64,000 bases of DNA from Winogradskyella aurantiaca. Its GTDB lineage: Bacteria; Bacteroidota; Bacteroidia; Flavobacteriales; Flavobacteriaceae. Under the pieces are notes generated by a model. It saw only the letters and a program-made list of their open reading frames with translations. It did no database searches and had not been told where the DNA came from. The stretch lies in contig NZ_QKTV01000001.1 in NCBI RefSeq assembly GCF_003362725.1, positions 310,001 to 374,000 of the forward strand, read 5' to 3'. Below, one piece after another: positions 1-9,262 of the stretch. Position 1 is the first letter of the stretch; every line of letters starts with the position of its first letter. The position numbers and the translations under genes are program-made.

Positions 1-1
1 A

Positions 2-586
2 CTGGTTAATCTTGGTATTTCTGGATTAACCTGTATTTCTAACAATGCAGGCGTTGACGATTTTGGACTTGGGCTACTTCTTCAACAAAAACAAATTAAG
101 AAGATGATTTCCTCATATGTAGGGGAGAACGATGAGTTTGAACGTCAAATGCTAAGTGGAGAATTGGAAGTGGATCTAATTCCACAGGGGACCTTAGCAG
201 AGCGCTGCCGTGCTGCTCAGGCTGGTATTCCTGCTTTTTTTACACCAGCTGGTTATGGGACCGAGGTGGCAAAAGGTAAAGAAAGCAGAGATTTTAATGG
301 AAAGATGCATTTAATGGAATATGCGTTTAAGGCAGATTTTGCCTTTGTAAAGGCATGGAAAGGTGATGAAGCGGGTAACCTAATCTTTAAGGGTTCAGCC
401 AGAAATTTTAACGCTAACATGTGTGGTGCGGCAAAAATAACGGTAGCTGAGGTTGAAGAACTACATCCCGTTGGAGCTTTAGATCCTAATCAGATTCACA
501 TTCCTGGGATTTTTGTGCAACGAATTTTTAAAGGTGCACATTATGAAAAACGAATCGAACAGCGTACAGTTCGCTCTAGAGATTAA
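2..586 (+). CDS. scoA: 3-oxoacid (succinyl-CoA:acetoacetate) CoA-transferase subunit A, 5' truncated by window edge
   Basis: This subunit pairs with the B subunit just downstream to move CoA between succinyl-CoA and acetoacetate or similar 3-oxoacids. The reading frame is open from base 2, so the first internal ATG (104) is not the start; about 40 N-terminal residues lie outside the window and 194 codons are visible. The visible part has the family features: a conserved SNNAG stretch, a [15 protein letters not shown] segment, then a [26 protein letters not shown] region, all typical of CoA-transferase family I alpha subunits. The stop is 17 nt before scoB, so the two are probably co-transcribed. 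Substrate preference (succinyl versus acetyl donor) cannot be decided from sequence alone. Confidence 0.93.
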   Translation: MVNLGISGLTCISNNAGVDDFGLGLLLQQKQIKKMISSYVGENDEFERQMLSGELEVDLIPQGTLAERCRAAQAGIPAFFTPAGYGTEVAKGKESRDFNGKMHLMEYAFKADFAFVKAWKGDEAGNLIFKGSARNFNANMCGAAKITVAEVEELHPVGALDPNQIHIPGIFVQRIFKGAHYEKRIEQRTVRSRD

Positions 587-603
587 TTAAAGTACTCAAG
601 TTT

Positions 604-1257
604 ATGTTAGATAAGAATGGAATTGCAAAGCGGATAGCCCAAGAGGTTCAGGATGGCTATTATGTCAATTTGGGAATTGGTATACCCACCTTGGTTGCCA
701 ACTATGTAAGAGAAGATATTGAAGTTGAGTTTCAAAGTGAGAATGGGGTTTTAGGGATGGGACCCTTCCCTTATGAGGGTGAAGAAGATCCTGATGTGAT
801 TAACGCAGGAAAACAAACGATAACAACCTTACCCGGAGCGTCTTTTTTTGATTCAGCCACTAGTTTTTCAATGATACGTGGTCAGCATGTAGATCTTACC
901 ATTCTTGGAGCTATGGAAGTTGCCGAGAATGGGGATATTGCTAACTGGAAGATCCCAGGAAAGATGGTAAAAGGTATGGGAGGTGCAATGGATTTAGTGG
1001 CTAGTGCAGAAAATATAATAGTAGCCATGATGCATACGAACAGAGCAGGGGAATCTAAATTATTGCCTAATTGTTCCTTACCATTGACAGGGGTCAGCTG
1101 CGTTAAAAAGATTGTCACAAACCTAGCTGTTATAGAGGTGACAGATCAGGGGTTTAAACTACTAGAACGGGCACCTGGAGTTAGTGTTGAGATGATTAAA
1201 AAGGCCACAGCGGGACATTTGATTGTTGAAGGAGACATTCCTGAAATGACACTTTAA
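604..1257 (+). CDS. scoB: 3-oxoacid CoA-transferase subunit B
   Basis: This is the catalytic beta subunit of the CoA-transferase (217 residues, normal for the family). It carries the SENG motif with the expected catalytic glutamate at residue 46, the N-terminal GIGIPTLV segment and the GAMDLV stretch found in family I beta subunits. The glutamate forms a covalent glutamyl-CoA intermediate in characterised members. With scoA it allows acetoacetate or ketone-body carbon to enter central metabolism. No hairpin terminator is obvious directly after the stop. Confidence 0.94.
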   Translation: MLDKNGIAKRIAQEVQDGYYVNLGIGIPTLVANYVREDIEVEFQSENGVLGMGPFPYEGEEDPDVINAGKQTITTLPGASFFDSATSFSMIRGQHVDLTILGAMEVAENGDIANWKIPGKMVKGMGGAMDLVASAENIIVAMMHTNRAGESKLLPNCSLPLTGVSCVKKIVTNLAVIEVTDQGFKLLERAPGVSVEMIKKATAGHLIVEGDIPEMTL

Positions 1258-1314
1258 AAAATACTTCGACCAACAGACTTCACAAAGTAAGAAAAATCAG
1301 AATAAAAGTTAAAA

Positions 1315-1348
1315 TAATATGCATTTCATCGATAAATAATGCATATTA
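1315..1348. repeat. 10-bp perfect inverted repeat
   Basis: The arms taatatgcat (1315-1324) and atgcatatta (1339-1348) are exact reverse complements separated by 14 bases. The sequence is AT-rich, has no following T-run and is a weak candidate for a terminator of scoB or a protein-binding site. Confidence 0.5.
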
Positions 1349-1405
1349 ACTGATTAATTGAATTTTATCTTCATATTAGCAATCCCAAATTTGTTCAGAT
1401 AATCG

Positions 1406-1493
1406 ACCAAATTTATCATGAACTTAACTTAAAATTTGTACCAAATCTACCATGAACGACCACTTATGAAAACGAATTCAAATCTACCAGAAC
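1406..1493. repeat. three near-identical 16-18-base direct repeats
   Basis: Copies at 1406-1423 and 1440-1457 differ at only two of 18 positions and are 34 bases apart. A third, 1478-1493, matches the core with one base deleted. The spacing is roughly regular and all lie in non-coding DNA between convergent genes. They may be protein-binding sites or the debris of a repeat element. Confidence 0.45.
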
Positions 1494-1582
1494 CTACTTT
1501 TGAAAAACGTTTGAATGAGAAATTAAGACATACGTCTCAATTTATTTCTGGCGTTTTTACTTTAACTAAGAAATTATTCATG

Positions 1583-3271
1583 CTATAATCCTTTGGGAAT
1601 AGCATGAATTAATTTTTTGGTATAATCTTTTTTAGGGTTTCTATAAATACTGTCTGCTTCACCGGATTCTTCGATTTCTCCAGATTTCATAACTAAAAGC
1701 TGGTCCGACATATAGTTCACTACGTTAAGGTCGTGCGAAATAAAAATATAGGTGAAATTGAATTCTTCTTTTAGTTCATTAAGCAAATTAAGCACTTGAG
1801 CTTGCACTGAAATATCAAGAGCAGAAACGGATTCATCACAAATAATCAGTTTTGGCTTTAGGGCAATTGCACGTGCAATTCCAATACGTTGTCGTTGACC
1901 ACCTGAAAACTCATGGGGATATTTTTTTAAGTCTGTTCTCGAAAGCCCCACTCGCTCCAGAATTTCGATAGCGCTGGAGATTCGATCAGTTGTATTGGTT
2001 CCAATACCATGAACCAGCATGGGTTCTGTGATGGTCTTTTCAACGTTTAGTCTTGGATTTAAGGATGCAAAAGGATCTTGAAATATGATTTGAATGTCTT
2101 TGCGTAGGGCCCTAATTTCAGATTTAGATAATTTAGTGATATCGGTTCCATTAAAATAAACGGCTCCATTAGAAGGTTTGTCTAGAAGCATGATGGCGTT
2201 GCTTAAAGTAGACTTACCACAACCAGATTCTCCAACCAACCCAAGAGTTTCACCGGGATAGACTTTAAAACTAACCTGATCAACCGCTTTGAAAATACTT
2301 GGTTTCGAAAACAACCCGAGTGTTGAATAATAGTATTTGGAGACATCTCTAACCTCCAAAATTGGAGGGTTTTCATAAATAGTCTTGTGTTGGTTTTGAC
2401 GTTCTTTAAGGGTAACTTCTTGTGAAGTATAACTTTCGTTTAATATGCTTGTGACAGTAGGCAGTCGTTTAAGTCGTTCACCTGTTTTTGGCCTTGCCAT
2501 AATTAATGCTCTAGTATAGGGATGCTTAGGGTTGGTAAAAATTTCTAGACTGGTTCCAGATTCAATTATTTCTCCTTTGTACATGACCAGCACTCGGTCC
2601 GCAAATTCAGATACCAGGGCTAAATCATGCGAAATAAACAGAATACTCATTTGGGTATCTCTTTGTAATTCCTTTAATAACTCAATTATTTCTTTCTGTA
2701 CGGTGACATCCAGAGCAGTTGTCGGTTCATCCGCAATTAAGAGTTTTGGAGAACAAGCAATGGCCATGGCAATCATCACCCGTTGTTTCTGTCCGCCCGA
2801 TATCTCGTGAGGATATGCTTCATAGATACGATCGGGATTTGGCAATTTGGTTCTATCAAATAAGGATAGCACCTCTAACTTTAATTGACTTGTTGATAAA
2901 TCTGTATGAGTTTTTAAAATTTCTTCTACTTGTGCCCCGCACCGCATGGACGGGTTTAAGGCACTCATAGGTTCTTGGAAGATCATACCTATGTTATTAC
3001 CTCGAATAGACATTAGTTCTTTAATTGACAACGATGTCAATTGCCTATTTTCAAAACTAATAGCCCCCCCTGAAATCGCTAGTTGTCCAGGTGCAAGCAA
3101 TCCCATAATGGACAATGCGGTTAAAGATTTGCCAGAACCACTTTCACCAACCACACCTACAATCTCATTTTTGCTAACAGTAAATGAAATATCTGAAAGC
3201 AAACATTTACGATCCTTTTGTATGGTATTGATACTCAAATTCTTAACCTCTAATAATTTTGAATTAGTCAT
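1583..3271 (-). CDS. fused dual-ATPase ABC transporter protein, peptide/opine (DppDF/YejF-like) type
   Basis: This 562-residue cytoplasmic protein contains two complete ABC ATPase domains in one chain. Domain 1 has Walker A GESGSGKS at 42-49 and signature ISGGQ at 157-161. Domain 2 has Walker A GESGCGKS at 347-354, signature FSGGQ at 455-459 and Walker B ending LIICDE near 480. After domain 1 there is an oligopeptide-type C-terminal extension (the PKHPYTRAL region, about 248-256), which is seen in Dpp/Opp/Gsi ATPases. It should energise import of peptides or similar solutes. No permease or binding-protein gene lies nearby, so its partners must be encoded elsewhere. Substrate is unknown. Confidence 0.93.
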   Translation of the reverse strand: MTNSKLLEVKNLSINTIQKDRKCLLSDISFTVSKNEIVGVVGESGSGKSLTALSIMGLLAPGQLAISGGAISFENRQLTSLSIKELMSIRGNNIGMIFQEPMSALNPSMRCGAQVEEILKTHTDLSTSQLKLEVLSLFDRTKLPNPDRIYEAYPHEISGGQKQRVMIAMAIACSPKLLIADEPTTALDVTVQKEIIELLKELQRDTQMSILFISHDLALVSEFADRVLVMYKGEIIESGTSLEIFTNPKHPYTRALIMARPKTGERLKRLPTVTSILNESYTSQEVTLKERQNQHKTIYENPPILEVRDVSKYYYSTLGLFSKPSIFKAVDQVSFKVYPGETLGLVGESGCGKSTLSNAIMLLDKPSNGAVYFNGTDITKLSKSEIRALRKDIQIIFQDPFASLNPRLNVEKTITEPMLVHGIGTNTTDRISSAIEILERVGLSRTDLKKYPHEFSGGQRQRIGIARAIALKPKLIICDESVSALDISVQAQVLNLLNELKEEFNFTYIFISHDLNVVNYMSDQLLVMKSGEIEESGEADSIYRNPKKDYTKKLIHAIPKGL

Positions 3272-3431
3272 TATTTTAAAAAATATAAATCCTCAGGAAA
3301 CGAAAAGTATGTTAATAATTTATCAGTTAATAACCAGAATATTTGCGAATCATTTAAAAAATTATGTTAATTTTACATAAAAAATTGGGATCATTTAAGT
3401 TTCGTAAACATTAACTTTAAATACCAACCTC

Positions 3432-6400
3432 ATGAAAAGAAATCTTATCCGCGGTATAGCGATGCTATGCGCTATTTCCGTATACCTAGTTTTCTCAAAA
3501 TTACACATTAACAAGGCGGATTCCAACAAGGGTCTTAGTCTGGAAGAACAACGGAGTCTTCACCAATCTCATCTTGATAACAGTCCATTTAAAGAAAGTC
3601 TGCAATGGGATAAAAGCGAGCGTAAATTGCAGGGCTTACCACCAGATAAATATTTTGAACAGATGTGGGAGCTTACAATGGATCCTGCAACAGGAAGATT
3701 AAACGATGGAAATATTACTTTATTACGCGAACAACTAGCTTTAGAACGGACTAACCAACGCAATCCTGGTGAATTGACAAATGCTTGGGAAGAACGCGGA
3801 CCGAATAATGTAGGAGGTCGATCAAGAGTAGTGTTCTTTGACCCCAATGACCCTAGCAATAATACAGTGTTTGCTGGTGGTGTCAGTGGGGGATTATGGA
3901 AGAATAGCAATATTAGTAATTCAAATTCTTCATGGACCCGAGTTCAAAATGTACCAGGGAACCTAGCAGTTACTTCTTTAACAGTAGATCCAAATAATTC
4001 TAACATTTGGTATTTAGGGACAGGAGAGCAGTACACTGCTGGTGATGTTGTAGGTAATGGGGTTTATAAATCAACCGATGGGGGAAATAGCTGGACTTCA
4101 GTAAATATTCCATCTGCTGCCTCAGGTGACATCAATTTCAATAGTGCCAACTTGTTTTTGGATGGAATTTTCTATGTAAACGATATCATTGCTTGGGATA
4201 ATAATGGGACCACAGAAATATTCGTTGGGGTTGGTGCTCATGTATATGGAGATTCTTCTAGCCCTACAAATTGGCTAGGACTTCAGACCGCAGGGCTTTA
4301 CCGTTCCACAAATGGGGGTTCTAGTTGGAGCAGAATAGAAACTAGTAACATGCAGTATAGTTTCAGTGGAAGCACTTACTATATTATTCCTAACGATTTT
4401 GAAATTTCGGCTAACAACACGCTTTGGATGGGATCCATTTCCACACCAGGAATTGGTGGGGCTGGCGGTAAGGTTTATAGCACTAATAATGGATCTAATT
4501 GGACCGAAGCAGCGGCCTCACCCTTAACAGATTCCAATAGAGTAGAACTGGAAGCTTCTGCTTCTGATCCAAATAAATTGTATGCCCTTACTCAAGGAGT
4601 CAGCAGCCCTTTACATATTTATGTAACTAACAATGCTTTTGGAAGTATCTCATCAACAAGTCTTCCTAATGATGCAGACCCTAATATTGCGGCCAACGAT
4701 TTCTGTAGAGGACAGGCTTTTTACGATTTAGTCATAGAGGCTGATCCTTTTAATGATGACATTGTCTATGTTGGAGGTATCGACTTGTTTAAATCCACAA
4801 ATAGTGGTTCTTCATGGAGTCAACTGTCTCATTGGTACGGAGGATTTGGTTATCAATACGTTCATGCAGACCAGCATGCTATTGCATTTGGCAACAATTC
4901 GTCTTCTCGAATGGTCATAGGAAACGATGGGGGTATCTATTATTCTGGAAACGCAGGAGGTGTGATTGGAGCACGTAATAACGGTTATAATGTTACACAG
5001 TTTGTAAAAGCTGGCATAGGACCAGATGGAAATGGAGATACCAACGGTATTTTCTCTGCTGGTGCTCAGGATAATGGGACTCAAGCGTTTAGAGATGGTA
5101 ATACGTCACCTGGAATTAATAGCTCAGAGGAGTTAAGTGATGGTGACGGCTTCTATACCTTCGTTGATAAGGATGGTGATTACATGATTGCCACCTATGT
5201 TTATAATGTTATTTATAGGTTTAACCTTCCTTGGAATGGTCAGGGACGCATAGATGGCGGTGCAACTACCTTATCTAGTAGTCAGAGTACGGGGGATTTT
5301 GTTAATCAAATGGGATATGATAGTGATGCCAACCGATTATTATCCAACAATAGTTCGGGATCCTCGATATCCATTAGAAGTATAAATGTGGCCTCTAATA
5401 GCAGTGGAACTTTAAGTAATAATGCCCTTTCATCCAAGCCCACAGCATTTAGGGCTTCGCCATTTCAACAAAATACTTGGTATGTCGGAACAGCAACTGG
5501 TGGATTACTTAGATTGACTAATGTTTCTAACAATTCAGCAACATGGACAACCATTAATACTCCATTCTTGGGGTCGGTTTCATCTGTCCGATTTGGAGCT
5601 ACAGCTAACGATATTATTGTGACAATTCACAATTATGGTGTAACTAGCGTTTGGTCTTCCTCCAACGGTGGTTCTACTTGGAATAATAAGGAAGGTAACC
5701 TTCCCGATATCCCTGTTAGGGATTTCTTATTAAATCCATTGAATAACAATGAGGCCATTTTAGCAACACAATTAGGCGTTTGGTCTACTTCAAACTTTAA
5801 TGATAGTGAGCCAAGTTGGGCCCAGGCTTATAACGGAATGTCTGATGTTAGTGTTACTGCCTTTGATTATTGGGATGTTAGTGGAGACGACAGCGACAAT
5901 AAGGTTATTGCATCTACCTATGGGAGGGGTGTGTTTACTGGTAAATTTACAGATACAACTGTACCAGATACGGAGGCACCTACGGCACCAACTAGCTTAG
6001 TAGCTTCAGAGATTACACAATCCACAGCTACTTTAGATTGGTCTCCGTCAACAGATAACGTAGCCGTGGCAGAATATGGTGTTCGTCAAGATGGCACTGA
6101 GATAGCTGTTGTTAATGGACAAATCAATACCTACAACGTGACTGGCCTAAGCCCAAATACGTCCTATGACTATACTATTGTGGCTAGAGATGCTTCTGGA
6201 AATGAATCCACACCAAGTAACGTTGAAACGATTACAACCGATGCGCCTGATACCACCGCTCCTACTGCACCTACGAGCCTGGCAGCTTCAAATATCACAG
6301 ATACTTCGGTTGATTTAAATTGGACTGCTTCCACTGATAATGTTGGGGTGGTTAGCTACAAAGTCTTTAATAATTCTGTGGAAATTGAGACTACTTCAAA

Positions 6401-8495
6401 TACAAGCACTTCTGTTACAGGGCTTAATGCCAATACCCAATACACTTTTTATGTAGTGGCTTTAGATGCAGAGGACAATACTTCTGAGTCCAGTAATGAG
6501 GTAACTATAACTACGGAAGACACTCCAATCGTGTATTGTACATCACAGAGTTCAAATGTGAATGATGAATATATTAGTAATGTGCAGTTAAACACCATAA
6601 ATAACAACTCCGGCGCCCAATTTTATTCAGATTTCACCTCTGTTTCTACGGTGTTGACTAAGGGAACTCAATATACCATATCTATTACCCCTACTTGGAC
6701 AGGAACTTTGTATAATGAAGGCTATTCTGTTTGGATTGATTTTAATAAAGATGGTGATTTTACGGATGCCAATGAACAGGTATTTTCGCAATCTCCTACT
6801 CAAGCCACCCCTGTTTCAGGAAGTTTTATAGTTCCTGAATCAGCCAGTGAAGTCGCTACAACTATGAGGGTAAGTATGAGTTATAATGCGATCCCATCGG
6901 CATGTCAGCAATTTACGTATGGTGAAGTAGAAGACTATACAGTTATTATTGAAGGATCAGGTCCAGACACGGAAGCTCCAGTAATTACGTTAAACGGTCC
7001 TAGCACCATAGATTTAGAACTAGGAGAATCTTATACAGAATTCGGTGCTACAGCCACAGATAATATTGATGGGGACTTATCGGGGGCCATACAGATTACA
7101 GGAACCGTTAATACGAGTGCAGTTGGTTCTTATGATTTAACCTATTCGGTCTCCGATGCAGCAGGAAATCAAGCACAAACATCACGGACTGTTAATGTAT
7201 TGCCAGATACAACTAAACCTGTGATAAGTTTAAACGGCCCAGCGAGCATAACACTGAATTTAGGTGAAGCGTATATAGAATTAGGGGCTACTGCTACAGA
7301 TAATTTCGATGGTGATCTATCCTCAAGTATTCAAATTAGTGGATCTGTAAATGAAAATGTTGCAGGCACCTATAACATTAGCTATAACGTAAGTGATAGT
7401 AGTGGTAATGCAGCGAATCAAGTTGTAAGAACTGTTGAGGTATTGGCGGATACTGTACCGCCAGTCATAACCCTAAGTGGAGTATCTCCAGTAACTATTC
7501 AGGTAGGTGACGCGTATACAGATGCTGGTGCTACAGCAATAGATAATATTGATGGTGATTTAACCTCTAGTATCGTGGTAACAGGGTCAGTAGACACGTC
7601 TACTGCGGGTACCTATATACTGAACTATGATGTCAGCGACGCTGCTGGTAATGCAGCCACTACGGTAAGCCGTGTGGTAAATGTTGAGGATGCTTCGTCA
7701 GGCCCAGTAGTATTGCACGAGGGTTACTTTGAAACTGGATGGGACAATTGGGCCGATGGCGGTGGAGATTGCGCAAGATATTCGGGGTCACGCTCTGCTG
7801 AAGGGAATTTTTCCATTAGAATTCGAGACAATTCAGGTGTAAGATCTTCTATGACTTCAGAAGTGTTTGACTTAAGCTCATATTCAACTGTTGATGTGAA
7901 ATTTGAGTTTTACGTGTATAGTATGGAGAATAATGAGGACTTCTGGTTAAGGTATTATGATGGATCGTCCTGGACAACTGTCGCTACTTATGCAAGAGGT
8001 GTCAATATAAATAACAACACCTTTTATACGGCCACAGTGACTCTTGATAGTAACACATACAATTTCCCGTCAAATGCTCAATTTAGGTTCCAGTGTGACG
8101 CATCTGGTAATGGTGATCAGATTTATATTGATGCTGTGGTTATAACGGCTGATGCTAATAGCTCGACCAATGTTAAGGGTCCAATAATTGAAACGGGAAC
8201 GCTTGAGGAAGGAGATGATTTTGCATTTGAAGGTGATTTAAGTATCTATCCACAACCTGCAAAAACCGATATTACTGTAAGTTTAGGTATCGATATAGAA
8301 GAAGAACCGGTAGATGTTTCTATCAGTATTTTTGATTTAAGTGGAAAGGCCATGATTATCCAGAAGTGGAATAAGTTGACTAATTCAATCTTTGAAAAGA
8401 ATATGGATATATCACAACTCAGTTCTGGTGTCTATATAATGTCTATTGAGTCCTCAAACGGGATGAAAGAATTCAAGAAGATAATCGTTAATTAA
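3432..8495 (+). CDS. large T9SS-exported protein: BNR/VPS10-like propeller, FN3, GEVED, DUF5011 repeats, MAM-like domain
   Basis: This 1687-residue protein is secreted or cell-surface. In order I see: an N-terminal signal/hydrophobic segment (about 8-24); a beta-propeller region (about 115-840) with many S(T)(N/D)GGxSW BNR-type repeats; two fibronectin type III domains (about 845-935 and 939-1033) each opening with D(T)xAPTAPTSL; a GEVED domain (about 1035-1175, ending GEVEDYTV); three DUF5011/HYR-like Ig repeats (from about 1178, 1258 and 1340), each with GATATDN or GATAIDN and D(I/F)DGDL; a MAM-like beta-sandwich (about 1423-1560); and a T9SS type A sorting domain (about 1600-1687) starting SIYPQPA and ending in KKIIVN. 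Type IX export is well supported. Whether the propeller binds a ligand, degrades a polymer or is structural cannot be told; the tail domains suggest adhesion. Confidence 0.9.
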   Translation: MKRNLIRGIAMLCAISVYLVFSKLHINKADSNKGLSLEEQRSLHQSHLDNSPFKESLQWDKSERKLQGLPPDKYFEQMWELTMDPATGRLNDGNITLLREQLALERTNQRNPGELTNAWEERGPNNVGGRSRVVFFDPNDPSNNTVFAGGVSGGLWKNSNISNSNSSWTRVQNVPGNLAVTSLTVDPNNSNIWYLGTGEQYTAGDVVGNGVYKSTDGGNSWTSVNIPSAASGDINFNSANLFLDGIFYVNDIIAWDNNGTTEIFVGVGAHVYGDSSSPTNWLGLQTAGLYRSTNGGSSWSRIETSNMQYSFSGSTYYIIPNDFEISANNTLWMGSISTPGIGGAGGKVYSTNNGSNWTEAAASPLTDSNRVELEASASDPNKLYALTQGVSSPLHIYVTNNAFGSISSTSLPNDADPNIAANDFCRGQAFYDLVIEADPFNDDIVYVGGIDLFKSTNSGSSWSQLSHWYGGFGYQYVHADQHAIAFGNNSSSRMVIGNDGGIYYSGNAGGVIGARNNGYNVTQFVKAGIGPDGNGDTNGIFSAGAQDNGTQAFRDGNTSPGINSSEELSDGDGFYTFVDKDGDYMIATYVYNVIYRFNLPWNGQGRIDGGATTLSSSQSTGDFVNQMGYDSDANRLLSNNSSGSSISIRSINVASNSSGTLSNNALSSKPTAFRASPFQQNTWYVGTATGGLLRLTNVSNNSATWTTINTPFLGSVSSVRFGATANDIIVTIHNYGVTSVWSSSNGGSTWNNKEGNLPDIPVRDFLLNPLNNNEAILATQLGVWSTSNFNDSEPSWAQAYNGMSDVSVTAFDYWDVSGDDSDNKVIASTYGRGVFTGKFTDTTVPDTEAPTAPTSLVASEITQSTATLDWSPSTDNVAVAEYGVRQDGTEIAVVNGQINTYNVTGLSPNTSYDYTIVARDASGNESTPSNVETITTDAPDTTAPTAPTSLAASNITDTSVDLNWTASTDNVGVVSYKVFNNSVEIETTSNTSTSVTGLNANTQYTFYVVALDAEDNTSESSNEVTITTEDTPIVYCTSQSSNVNDEYISNVQLNTINNNSGAQFYSDFTSVSTVLTKGTQYTISITPTWTGTLYNEGYSVWIDFNKDGDFTDANEQVFSQSPTQATPVSGSFIVPESASEVATTMRVSMSYNAIPSACQQFTYGEVEDYTVIIEGSGPDTEAPVITLNGPSTIDLELGESYTEFGATATDNIDGDLSGAIQITGTVNTSAVGSYDLTYSVSDAAGNQAQTSRTVNVLPDTTKPVISLNGPASITLNLGEAYIELGATATDNFDGDLSSSIQISGSVNENVAGTYNISYNVSDSSGNAANQVVRTVEVLADTVPPVITLSGVSPVTIQVGDAYTDAGATAIDNIDGDLTSSIVVTGSVDTSTAGTYILNYDVSDAAGNAATTVSRVVNVEDASSGPVVLHEGYFETGWDNWADGGGDCARYSGSRSAEGNFSIRIRDNSGVRSSMTSEVFDLSSYSTVDVKFEFYVYSMENNEDFWLRYYDGSSWTTVATYARGVNINNNTFYTATVTLDSNTYNFPSNAQFRFQCDASGNGDQIYIDAVVITADANSSTNVKGPIIETGTLEEGDDFAFEGDLSIYPQPAKTDITVSLGIDIEEEPVDVSISIFDLSGKAMIIQKWNKLTNSIFEKNMDISQLSSGVYIMSIESSNGMKEFKKIIVN

Positions 8496-8512
8496 AACAA
8501 TAAATAATCTGC

Positions 8513-8550
8513 AAAAAAAAGCTCAGATTAATTAATCTGAGCTTTTTTTT
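8513..8550. terminator. bidirectional rho-independent terminator
   Basis: The 22-base perfect palindrome gctcagattaattaatctgagc is flanked by eight A on the left and eight T on the right. It sits between the convergent T9SS gene and the exonuclease gene and overlaps the last bases of the exonuclease stop codon. Confidence 0.92.
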
Positions 8551-9262
8551 ATTGGATTTTTATCTCATCCTCATTCAAAAGCACATCACCTTTAAACTTA
8601 AGTATAATCTGGGCTACAGCGACAGTATCACGCTCGCAATATTTAATGATACGATCCAAGTCTTTTTCTTTGTAGAAAGTTCCGTAGACTTCACTTCCGT
8701 CGATATCTTCTTTTGGAGACGGAATTCCTAGAACATTGGTCAGAAGTTTTAATGAGGTGTAGTTTTTATAATCACCAAACTTCCAAAGTTCCAAAGTGTC
8801 TAAATGAGGTACTTCCCATGGTTTTTTCCCAAATAAATTAAGCTTATAGGGTAATTCTATCCCGTGGATAATCATACGTCTGGCGATATAGGGGAAATCG
8901 AATTCTTTCCCGTTATGAGCGCATAACAGGTGTCTTGCCTGACTAAAATGGGAAATCACTAGATTTTTAAATTCTTTTAGAAGCTTCACTTCATCACCAT
9001 AGAAGGATGTAACACGAAAGGATCTAATATCCCCAGAAAAATGAAAATAGCCCACAGAAATACAAATGATCTTGCCAAATTCTGCCCATATGCCGGCACG
9101 ATCGTAAAACTCTTCAGCCGTAAACGCTTCTTTGCGCTGAAACCGTGATTTTGTCTCCCACAGTTCTTGTGTAACCTCATCCAATTCAGAAAAAAATTCG
9201 GCTTCTGGAACAGTTTCGATATCCAGAAAAAGAATGTTTTCAAGTTTGAGGTTTTTCAGCAT
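8549..9262 (-). CDS. 3'-5' exonuclease, PolB-exonuclease-like (DnaQ/RNase H fold)
   Basis: This 237-residue protein has the four acidic positions of a DEDDy exonuclease. They are D14 and E16 in LFLDIET, D122 in HNGKEFDFP, and the YxxxD pair Y208/D212 in YCERDTVAV. The closest family I recognise is the predicted 3'-5' exonuclease related to the PolB exonuclease domain (DNA_pol_B_exo2). It should remove nucleotides from DNA or RNA 3' ends; the substrate is unknown. Its ATG overlaps the stop of the upstream serine hydrolase gene by one base, which suggests translational coupling. Confidence 0.87.
   Translation of the reverse strand: MLKNLKLENILFLDIETVPEAEFFSELDEVTQELWETKSRFQRKEAFTAEEFYDRAGIWAEFGKIICISVGYFHFSGDIRSFRVTSFYGDEVKLLKEFKNLVISHFSQARHLLCAHNGKEFDFPYIARRMIIHGIELPYKLNLFGKKPWEVPHLDTLELWKFGDYKNYTSLKLLTNVLGIPSPKEDIDGSEVYGTFYKEKDLDRIIKYCERDTVAVAQIILKFKGDVLLNEDEIKIQ

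Larger units (their letters stand above)
1258..1582. other. non-coding gap with short repeats
   Basis: This 325-base AT-rich gap lies between the convergent scoB and the fused ABC ATPase. It holds a perfect 10-bp inverted repeat around ATGCAT (1315-1324 and 1339-1348). It also holds three near-copies of an 16-18-base word, roughly accaaatctaccatgaac, at 1406-1423, 1440-1457 and 1478-1493. A 40-codon reading frame (1466-1588) begins inside it and runs 6 bases into the end of the ABC gene. I recognise no gene and no clear terminator. Confidence 0.6.

Noticed and set aside
1543-1554. The 12-base word tatttctggcgt here also occurs at 50612-50623, after tRNA-Pro.
   Set aside because: In 64 kb many 12-mers are shared by chance and the flanks do not align well, so I do not treat it as an element.
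7000-7700. Repeated DNA resembling tandem repeats within the T9SS gene.
   Set aside because: It reflects three homologous DUF5011-like protein domains with diverged codons, not a mobile or satellite repeat.
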